64,000 nt of DNA from Verrucomicrobiota bacterium (GTDB taxonomy: Bacteria > Verrucomicrobiota > Verrucomicrobiia > Limisphaerales > UBA9464): positions 1-64,000 of the forward strand of contig CANIZL010000014.1 of NCBI GenBank assembly GCA_947471985.1, read 5' to 3'. The notes beneath the pieces are model-generated. The model made no database searches. It saw only the letters and a list, made by a program, of their open reading frames with translations, and was not told where the DNA came from. Every line of letters starts with the position of its first letter. The stretch's first letter is position 1. Made by a program: the position numbers and the translations under genes. Shown in pieces: positions 34,847 to 42,470 of this stretch.

Positions 34847-36826
34847 ATGACCATAACTCAAGCAACAATTCCAAAAGCGCATTGGTGGCGCTGGGGATTT
34901 AGTCCCGGGTCAGGAAATGCCCGGGCCCGGGTGGCCGTAGCCTTGCTCGGGGCGCCGCTCCTTCTGGCGGCAGCCCCTTACCAACCCGTCGGCGGTGATT
35001 TTCCTCTGGTGACCGCGCAGGCGGGTGACCAGATCACGCCGGCCCTAGGTATCGGCAAGGACGGACGCGGCTACGTGGTTTGGTCTGACAATACCGATGG
35101 CTCCGGCTCCGGTATTGGGGGTCAGGCGTATTCACGTAATGGCATTCGAACGGGCCAGAGTTTCCGTATCAATGCGACGACGCAGGGTGACCAGAGCCAG
35201 CCCGCACTCGCGGTTCTGGCCGACGGTTCCACTTTTGTCGCCTGGCAAAGCGGAAGCCAGGGATCAGCCGCGATCTACGGACGATTGATTGGTGCCGATG
35301 GCATTCTCCGGGACGAGGTCCGTATTTCGGACGCCGATAAGGATGTCCGAACTGTCACCGTGGCGGCCTCGCCCAGCGGCGGCGCCATCGTGGTGTGGTC
35401 ACAACTGGGAGCGGATGCAGCGGATTTCGGCATCGTTTCCCGCCTAATCGGCGCGAATGGCGTGCCGACTGAACCGGCACGGTTGGTTAACAGCTATTCA
35501 TCCGGCAATCAACGCGGTTCCGCGGTAGCGGCTCTGACCGGCGGTGGATACGTCGCGGTTTGGACCTCAGAGGGTCAAACCGGAGGCGAGAATGTAGATA
35601 TCATCGCCCGCAAAATTGGCGCCAACGGAGCTGCCACGGGCGTCGAAGTCGTCGTCAGCCGGGCCAAATCCCTCAATCAATCACCGACCATCCAAGGCTT
35701 GGCCAATGGCGGCTTTGCAGTTGCTTGGTGTTCCTTGGGCGGTTTGGCGGCGCCGACGGCCGGTGGTGCGGCGGCGGCCAGCGCCACAGTTACGCTGAAT
35801 CAGGTGGTGGACGACGTGAGCAAAGTGGTCTGGGGTGTTTATGCCCGCGCCTACGATGCCAGTGCCAGTCCGACTACGGCTGAAGTAGCGGTGTCCAATC
35901 AGCCGGACAATTCCCAATTGAAGCCGTCGTTGTCGGCCAATGAGGACGCCATTGCGGTGAGCTGGAGTGGCAGCGGTTTGGATGGCTCCGGCACCGGCAT
36001 CGGCGGTCGGGTGCTTAGCCTGGGCTTGGTTCCGCTCAGCGATGTGGTCATTGTCAACGAACGCCGCCGTGGCGATCAGGAAACGCCGACGATCATCTCG
36101 GACGGCCCCGGAAGTTTTCTGGCTGTTTGGTCGAATTGGCAGGGGCTCGACTCCGGCATGGACTTGGTAGCTCACCGGTTCCAGCGGATCGAGAATCTCC
36201 TCGCCGCTCCGCCGGCGCCCATCGTTGAGGCCAAGTCGGCCTGGCAGGTGCGCGCGGTCTGGGCCCCCGTTTTGGGTCTTCCGTTGAGTCATTACGAAGT
36301 TTCCTTCGATGGCGGCGCACCGGTAGCCGTAACGGAACCGATCGCCGATTCCGGAGACTATTTTCCGTCGACCTCCCATACGATCAAGTATCGGTACGTC
36401 TTGAGTGACGGTCGGACCTCACCCTACAGCGACAGTGTTACTGTAGTGACTTGGGGTAAGGATCAGAACCTCGATGGATTGCCGGATGACTGGCAGGTCC
36501 AGTATTTCGGGGCCACGCCCAAACTTTGGCCGGCGCCGACCGTTGATAGCGATGGCGATGGTGTTTCAAATCGGGATGAGTTCCTCGCGGGAACCGACCC
36601 GCTGAATCCAGGCGACGCCCTGCGAGTGACGCTCAGTCAGGGTTTTGGCGGTCGCCAAGTCTCTTGGAATGCTAAACTGGGGGCCACCTACCGCGTGCAA
36701 TCCAGCAGTGATCTTGCCCAGTGGCTGGATCTCACCGGGCCGGTCTTTGCTGCCGAAGCCAGCCCATTCATCACTGTTTCGGAAACGAACGGTGCCCTCT
36801 ATTTCCGAGTCCTCCGACTCCGCTGA
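34847..36826 (+). CDS. Large exported protein with propeller-like repeats and C-terminal TSP3/beta module
   Basis: 659 residues from the ATG at 34847 (a GTG at 34841 is possible). The N-terminus has a positively charged region and a hydrophobic signal (VAVALLGAPLLLAAA). The body has repeats such as GYVVWSDNTDGSGSGIGG, TFVAWQSGS, AIVVWSQLGA and VSWSGSGLDGSGTGIGG, suggesting a beta-propeller. A fibronectin III-like stretch follows (about 455-540). Near the C-terminus are a thrombospondin type 3 calcium loop (DSDGDGVSNRDEF) and a module with TYRVQSSSDLAQW. It follows the secretin gene by 45 bp, so it is a plausible substrate or surface component. Confidence 0.75.
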   Translation: MTITQATIPKAHWWRWGFSPGSGNARARVAVALLGAPLLLAAAPYQPVGGDFPLVTAQAGDQITPALGIGKDGRGYVVWSDNTDGSGSGIGGQAYSRNGIRTGQSFRINATTQGDQSQPALAVLADGSTFVAWQSGSQGSAAIYGRLIGADGILRDEVRISDADKDVRTVTVAASPSGGAIVVWSQLGADAADFGIVSRLIGANGVPTEPARLVNSYSSGNQRGSAVAALTGGGYVAVWTSEGQTGGENVDIIARKIGANGAATGVEVVVSRAKSLNQSPTIQGLANGGFAVAWCSLGGLAAPTAGGAAAASATVTLNQVVDDVSKVVWGVYARAYDASASPTTAEVAVSNQPDNSQLKPSLSANEDAIAVSWSGSGLDGSGTGIGGRVLSLGLVPLSDVVIVNERRRGDQETPTIISDGPGSFLAVWSNWQGLDSGMDLVAHRFQRIENLLAAPPAPIVEAKSAWQVRAVWAPVLGLPLSHYEVSFDGGAPVAVTEPIADSGDYFPSTSHTIKYRYVLSDGRTSPYSDSVTVVTWGKDQNLDGLPDDWQVQYFGATPKLWPAPTVDSDGDGVSNRDEFLAGTDPLNPGDALRVTLSQGFGGRQVSWNAKLGATYRVQSSSDLAQWLDLTGPVFAAEASPFITVSETNGALYFRVLRLR

Positions 36827-36828
36827 AC

Positions 36829-38388
36829 ATGAAGATTTCTCCATACTCTCTGGCCGCACTGGCGGCCGTAAGCTTGGTTCCGCAGGCCAATGCCTTCAGT
36901 CTCTTGGGCAGTGCGGACGCCAGTCAGATCTCTGATATCGGCTATTTTGCCAACGGGGAGGGCGTGCGCACGTACTCCCAGCAGGGTGACGTCGGCGGCC
37001 CCAGGAGCATCGGCGGCGAATTTCGCTGCTCCACTCCGGTACTCACCTTCGGTTTCGACGCCACGTTCCTCGACTTCTTCGGCACCAACGGCGTCATTGC
37101 CGTTCAGAACGCGATTCAAATCCTGAATGATTTGAGGCCGGCATCGCAGATGTCAGCGGGCTTGACCGAATATCCCCTCCGAACGTCCGGCGTAAACTTT
37201 GCGGCCCAACGGTTGCATCTTCTGGACCTCAAGTCCTTCACCCTCTCAATTCTGCTGGAACAGCTGGGATTGGCCGCGCCTGAGCGGTGGATTTGGTCCA
37301 TCAAGCAACGGTTCACGATCAATAACGTGAATAACTTTCTGGTGTTCAATCGGAACTTCGATCCGGTTTCCCAGAACTTCTCACCATTTGTCAACGGGAC
37401 CCGTTATAGCTTTGTAATTGGTTCGTACACCTTGCCTAGCGGCACCGTGTATTACAATACCCGCAAAGTGGCGATCGATGCAGCGGAGCCCAACATCACT
37501 GTCTCTGCGTTGAATGGCGTCGCGGCCGGTGAGGATGGCTTGGATGACCGGCTTCTCCGTGTCATGCGGTATAATCCAGGCAACCTCGAGGGTAGTGCGG
37601 GTGGTGGTGCCTGGGGGTTGTATTTCTCCGGTCTGACCCGCGATGATGCCGGGGCCGTTCGCTATTTGCTCGATCCGAGAAACAAGAACTACGAATCTGC
37701 CCCAACCGGATCGGCCGCGCCCTCCGGTGCTGGTGTGATTTCCGTCAAAGCATCGGGTAACTCCGGTGGCAGTTCCGGTTCCACGAGTGGTGCTTGGACT
37801 GTGGTCGACAACTCGCTCACCGCAGGCGGTGGTACCGGTGGTACCGGTGGTACTACCAATGTAACCACGGCGGTTTTCCAGAACGAGTCGCTTCGCGCAG
37901 GGGTCGACAAAATCACCTTTGTTCGGGTCGATCTGGACCCGCTGACCCGCCGCCTCGCCCGACCCTTGGCGGTGCAGTATAGCGAGAAGGTTTCGACCAA
38001 TGGTGTCAGCTTCACCCAGCGGGTTGAACGGATCATCATCCAGCCGGATATCGTGTTCTCGGCGGCGGACCTTGGCGCCACGCAAGCGGTGCCGTTTGTC
38101 TACAATCGGTCGGTTAATTTCACCCAGCCAGCCCGCACGGCGGCCGATGTTATCAATAATCCGAATAATGCCTTGGCTTATCCCGGCAATATTTCCGGCA
38201 ACGTGGACGTTACCTTCAGTTCGATCGGACCACACTATTTGACTGGTGATGTCGGTTCTCACCAGGGTGATAGCGACTTTGGTTTCTTGTGGGGAAGTTT
38301 TGATGGTACCACCAACCGTCCGGTGGCGTTTCCGGAGGGCCGGGTCGACCTGATCCAATTGGAGCAGGCGGCATTGAAGGAGAAATGA
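36829..38388 (+). CDS. Exported protein of the secretin operon (unknown)
   Basis: 519 residues from the ATG at 36829, 2 bp after the preceding stop. A signal peptide (MKISPYSLAALAAVSLVPQANA) is followed by a soluble beta-rich protein with no recognised domain. A Gly/Ser/Thr-rich stretch (about 300-345) contains the repeat GGTGGTGGT, encoded by a near-perfect DNA repeat at 37829-37858. It could be a periplasmic or surface protein handled by the secretin. Confidence 0.75.
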   Translation: MKISPYSLAALAAVSLVPQANAFSLLGSADASQISDIGYFANGEGVRTYSQQGDVGGPRSIGGEFRCSTPVLTFGFDATFLDFFGTNGVIAVQNAIQILNDLRPASQMSAGLTEYPLRTSGVNFAAQRLHLLDLKSFTLSILLEQLGLAAPERWIWSIKQRFTINNVNNFLVFNRNFDPVSQNFSPFVNGTRYSFVIGSYTLPSGTVYYNTRKVAIDAAEPNITVSALNGVAAGEDGLDDRLLRVMRYNPGNLEGSAGGGAWGLYFSGLTRDDAGAVRYLLDPRNKNYESAPTGSAAPSGAGVISVKASGNSGGSSGSTSGAWTVVDNSLTAGGGTGGTGGTTNVTTAVFQNESLRAGVDKITFVRVDLDPLTRRLARPLAVQYSEKVSTNGVSFTQRVERIIIQPDIVFSAADLGATQAVPFVYNRSVNFTQPARTAADVINNPNNALAYPGNISGNVDVTFSSIGPHYLTGDVGSHQGDSDFGFLWGSFDGTTNRPVAFPEGRVDLIQLEQAALKEK

Positions 38389-38401
38389 ACTGCGAAGTCT
38401 C

Positions 38402-41400
38402 ATGAAAAATTCGATTTCTAGAAACATTATCCGGTCGGGTTTGGGCTTGCTGGCAAGCTTGATTCCGGTGCTGGGGACGGATGCCGTCTATCAGAACGAT
38501 GGAACCATCACCGCGGCCGACACTCCGCCGCAGGTGGATGCGCTGCAGTTCATCAACAACGGGAGCATGACGATGTCCATCATCAGCTCCCCGTTCGAGA
38601 CGCGGAATACAACCTCGTTCATCAACCGCGGAATCATCCGGGCTTCACCCGGTGTGCGCTTCGAGAAGATTACCCATCAGTCCGTTCGGACGCCAGCGGA
38701 GAGCTTCATTGCCACGGCCGGCTCCCGGCTCGAAGTCAGCAGTTCGCAGGCGCTGGCTGGCTTCAATTTCACACCGGCCCAGCTCCTGGCGTTGGACCAG
38801 CTGGGGATTGACCTTACCACTCTGCTGATCCCCACCGATCAAAATCCTTTTCAGGATTATCAATCGGCGACGATGACGATTTCGGCCAAGACCATCGATA
38901 TACGTGGCCGGTTGCAAACGGACGTTGGCAGCTCGATTGAGTTGACCGGTACCGATGTCCGGTTGATCAACGCCAGTGTTTACGGGTCGCCGCCGCCGGG
39001 ATCTTCCAGTCGTCAGGTTGATACCCAACCCGACGGAACCATCGACTACGTCATAGCTCCCATTGGTTTGACGCCGAGTTATGGTTTGGGGCTCGATGTT
39101 GGAGTGACGTATGAGGGCCTGGCCTCGGCGACCAAGGATATTCAAGTTCTCCAGACGCTTTCCGGACCGGTTATCAACTTGGTCGATACTGCGACCGCAC
39201 TGACACCGGCGTTCCGATACCGCGACCGAGGCACCCAGCTTCGTGCCGCCCCGGATGACCGACTGCCCCGTCAGTCGATCGATCTCTCCACCTCGCGCGC
39301 GCATTCCTATTATATCGTTACGAATGCCCCAACACCCACGAATCAAACCGTGCGGGCGAGCTTTGTGGGGGCTAGCGATCCGGACGTGCTGGTGGATCTT
39401 ATTTATGGCGCGGGTGGCTCCATTCGACTTCTACTCGGAACGACCATCACCAACGTGGCGGATGGTGGTGTGGATCTTATTGCCTTGTCGGTGGACTCGT
39501 CGTTCCCGACCGATCCGCGCTTGGGTTTTGTTCCCACGGATAAGAGCGCCTTGGATGTCTGGCCTTTGGAAATGTCCGTACGCCGGTATGCGGCACAGAG
39601 CATTGCCATCAGCCGCAAGGACGCGGTCACCGGAAACGTTACGAACATCCTCTCCCGCGCGAATCTGCTTTCGGTAATGCGGACGCTGACCCGTTCGGGC
39701 CGCCCGTCGACCAACGCTCCGTTCCGGCCGGATCTCTTCACCAAGGTGTATCTGCCAACGAACCTGTCGCTGACTCCGGTGGCCTTTACTAATCTCGCGG
39801 CGACGAATCCATTCGTAGCGTTCGGATTTGAATTTAAATCAACTCCGTCAGATACGGAATTGATCGATACTCCCTCCAAGAGCTTTTTGACCAACAATAC
39901 GGGCCGGGTTTCCATTAGTTCCAAGACACTGGATTTGACCCGCACCCGCATCAAATCGCAGGGCCCGGTCGTAATCGAGACGGATGATCTAGTGGCGACG
40001 ACGGGGTCGGCCATTGAGGCGCCGTATGTCTCCTTGAATCTGGGTAATACCAGTACCAACGGACTCGTGATTGAAGGCTTGATTCGGCCGCTCTTTGAGA
40101 CTCTCTCGGGCAGTGTCGATTTCTTCTCCAGCACCTGGACGAATAACGCCACTTTCCCTGATCCCACTTCGACAAACACGCCGCCCACGGATCTAACCGC
40201 GGAGGTTGGCTTCCAATACACGGTCGCGAATGTGAACGTCACCCGCACTCAGTTGACTCGGATCAATGATCTGGTGGTCCGGAGTTCCAAGGTGACCGTC
40301 AATGATTCCGGGACCATCGAGAATCTGGCGGCTTCCGATACTGCGGAGTTGAATATCAACGGACAGATTGCCTTCCAGAATACTCTGGTCGCGAGTGGCG
40401 CGAATTTGGCCAGCTTGAAGCGATTGAATATCGGGTCCGGCGGTTCGCTGCAGGTTCCGAGTCTGGTATCTCTGGGCACTGCCGGTAATCGCCTCGATTC
40501 TGTTTCCGTCCTGGGAACACTTCAGGCCGCGGGAATTCGTTTGGATAGCAAGACGATCACCGTTGGTTCGGCGGCCTCGCTGCGGACGGTCCGCGGAACT
40601 TTGGATCTCACGGCGGATACTCTCACGGTGTCGGATTCGGGCACGGCGACGGCCGGTATCCGGGGCAGCGGTCCCTCGGCGATCACCGTTGGAAATCTGA
40701 ATCTCATTCGGGGTTCGATTGGTGGAACCAACTCTGCCTTGCGGTTGAGTGTGACCGGTGCCTTCAACGCACCGGCCGCTTCAGGCGGTATTATCTCGGT
40801 CCCCAATGGATTGGAATTCAACACGCGTCCGGCGAGTGCTGATTTGAGCGGGTTGACTATTCGATCGGAAGTGGCGCCTTATGCGGATGCTGCGTTTGTC
40901 TGGCCCGGTACGGATCTGGGCGCAGTGGTGGCCGGCTTTATTGGCCCGAGTAACTTGGCCATCAAGGCGCTTGCCTTGGGGGGTGATAACTACTCCACGA
41001 TTAGCTTCAGTGGCCCTGACGCGAAGAATGCTCTGTACGTGCAGCAGATTCAATTCCTGCCTGGGGCGATTCCGGTGGTCACGAATATCACTATTTCGAC
41101 CAACCTCAGCGGGGTGAAGCTCACCAACACCGTCATTACGCCCAATTTGGGCTTTGTGAAGGAACTGATGCAGATTCCCTCCTCGTTCACCGTTTACTTC
41201 GGCTCGGCCATTACCGATGGCGGTGTCGATATCTCGGACGCTTTGGATCGGGTGATTCCGGAACGTTTGCGCTTGGTCAAACTGCCCAAGGCTCCTGCGA
41301 CGGTGGTCAATGTCACTTTGGACAATGGGGACATTCTGTCGGTGCCGATCAGTGTGGTGGAATCGCTGAGCTTGGACTCCGACGGTGACGGTGTGGCCAA

Positions 41401-41659
41401 CGGTTGGGATGCGAAGCCGTTCGAAGGCATCCGTCTGGCGGTTGAATCGACCGAAGCGGGTGGCGAACAATTGGTGAAGCTATCCTTTATGGCGGGTGCC
41501 GGTGGTAGCTACCGCGTGGAAGCCAGCAGCGGTTTGGGTTCGTGGGGCGTCGTCCAGACCGTCCAGAATCCGTCCTCCGATCGGAAGCTCATCGAGCTGT
41601 ATGATCGTAGCGGCACGGCGGGTGCAGCGCGCAACTATCGCGTGCGCTACTCGTACTAA
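38402..41659 (+). CDS. Giant exported beta-helix-like protein
   Basis: 1085 residues, 13 bp after the previous stop. A signal peptide (GLGLLASLIPVLG) leads into long Asn/Thr/Ser/Gly-rich repeats typical of a right-handed beta-helix (DALQFINNGSMTMS, FINRGIIRASPG). The C-terminus has a calcium loop (LDSDGDGVANGWD) and a module with GSYRVEASSGLGSW, as in the 34847 gene. No autotransporter barrel is present. It would form a fibre or adhesin outside the cell, exported by the secretin encoded upstream. A strong terminator follows. Confidence 0.75.
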   Translation: MKNSISRNIIRSGLGLLASLIPVLGTDAVYQNDGTITAADTPPQVDALQFINNGSMTMSIISSPFETRNTTSFINRGIIRASPGVRFEKITHQSVRTPAESFIATAGSRLEVSSSQALAGFNFTPAQLLALDQLGIDLTTLLIPTDQNPFQDYQSATMTISAKTIDIRGRLQTDVGSSIELTGTDVRLINASVYGSPPPGSSSRQVDTQPDGTIDYVIAPIGLTPSYGLGLDVGVTYEGLASATKDIQVLQTLSGPVINLVDTATALTPAFRYRDRGTQLRAAPDDRLPRQSIDLSTSRAHSYYIVTNAPTPTNQTVRASFVGASDPDVLVDLIYGAGGSIRLLLGTTITNVADGGVDLIALSVDSSFPTDPRLGFVPTDKSALDVWPLEMSVRRYAAQSIAISRKDAVTGNVTNILSRANLLSVMRTLTRSGRPSTNAPFRPDLFTKVYLPTNLSLTPVAFTNLAATNPFVAFGFEFKSTPSDTELIDTPSKSFLTNNTGRVSISSKTLDLTRTRIKSQGPVVIETDDLVATTGSAIEAPYVSLNLGNTSTNGLVIEGLIRPLFETLSGSVDFFSSTWTNNATFPDPTSTNTPPTDLTAEVGFQYTVANVNVTRTQLTRINDLVVRSSKVTVNDSGTIENLAASDTAELNINGQIAFQNTLVASGANLASLKRLNIGSGGSLQVPSLVSLGTAGNRLDSVSVLGTLQAAGIRLDSKTITVGSAASLRTVRGTLDLTADTLTVSDSGTATAGIRGSGPSAITVGNLNLIRGSIGGTNSALRLSVTGAFNAPAASGGIISVPNGLEFNTRPASADLSGLTIRSEVAPYADAAFVWPGTDLGAVVAGFIGPSNLAIKALALGGDNYSTISFSGPDAKNALYVQQIQFLPGAIPVVTNITISTNLSGVKLTNTVITPNLGFVKELMQIPSSFTVYFGSAITDGGVDISDALDRVIPERLRLVKLPKAPATVVNVTLDNGDILSVPISVVESLSLDSDGDGVANGWDAKPFEGIRLAVESTEAGGEQLVKLSFMAGAGGSYRVEASSGLGSWGVVQTVQNPSSDRKLIELYDRSGTAGAARNYRVRYSY

Positions 41660-41680
41660 GCCGGTACGCCGATAACACAA

Positions 41681-41713
41681 AGCGGGCGTGGATTAGTTTC
41701 CACGCCCGCTTTT
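41681..41713. terminator. Intrinsic terminator between the secretin operon and pyrE
   Basis: AGCGGGCGTGGA (41681-41692) and TCCACGCCCGCT (41699-41710) form a perfect 12-bp stem with a 6-nt loop, followed on the plus strand by TTTGCTTTTG. On the minus strand the T-tract is weaker, but the same hairpin could serve pyrE. Confidence 0.88.
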
Positions 41714-41750
41714 GCTTTTGCCCGAAGGAGCTTGGAGTAGCTGTTCCGAG

Positions 41751-42317
41751 TTATTTGCTGCCTGGCTTGGTGGCGGGCAGTGCAGCGAGATCGGCGGGTA
41801 GGGCCGCGGGATCAAAGGTCTCCACGTTCAGTCGGATCAGGCTCGCTACGGGTACTCCGAAATCGAGGGTTCCATCGGAGCGGTCCACCAACATCGCCAC
41901 GCCAACGAGCCGTCCACCATGTTGCCGGACGATGTCGATAGTCTCTTGCACCCGTCCGCCCTTGGTGACGACATCCTCCACGACGAGGACGGTTTCACTC
42001 GGCGAAAAGGTGAAGCCACGTCGGAGCACCAAGCGGCCGTCCTCCTTCTCGGCAAAGATGAAGCGCAGGCCCAGTTGCCGGGCGACTTCCTGACCGATGA
42101 CCAGTCCGCCCATGGCCGGGGAAATAACCGTGGTGGGTTTCAGGGTCCGGGTACGTTCGGCCAGAGCCGCCCCGAACCGCTCCACCACGGGCATTTGTTG
42201 CAGGGCTTGGGCGCACTGGAAGAACTGCCGGCTGTGGCGTCCACTCCGTAGGATGAAGTGTCCCTCCAACAGGGCACCGGTCTGTCGAAAGAGTTCCAAG
42301 GCTTCACTATTCGTCAT
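41751..42317 (-). CDS. pyrE: Orotate phosphoribosyltransferase
   Basis: 188 residues. The PRPP-binding loop reads VLVVEDVVTKGGRVQET and the flexible loop EKEDGRLVLRRGF. The start is MTNSEALELFRQTGALLEGHF, normal for PyrE. It makes orotidine 5'-phosphate from orotate and PRPP. It is divergent from the DUF2723 gene and convergent with the secretin operon. Confidence 0.95.
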   Translation of the reverse strand: MTNSEALELFRQTGALLEGHFILRSGRHSRQFFQCAQALQQMPVVERFGAALAERTRTLKPTTVISPAMGGLVIGQEVARQLGLRFIFAEKEDGRLVLRRGFTFSPSETVLVVEDVVTKGGRVQETIDIVRQHGGRLVGVAMLVDRSDGTLDFGVPVASLIRLNVETFDPAALPADLAALPATKPGSK

Positions 42318-42470
42318 GTCGGTGGACGGTAGTCGCAGGCGATCCGCTTGCCCAGCAAAGTCCGATCGGGACGATGGGATGGAATGATTAACCGGATTTG
42401 TGGGCTCATTGAGGCAAAACTTTTACTTCCTGACGCCCGGCCTTTAAGGCGACGTTCCGTTCCGTTGCCT

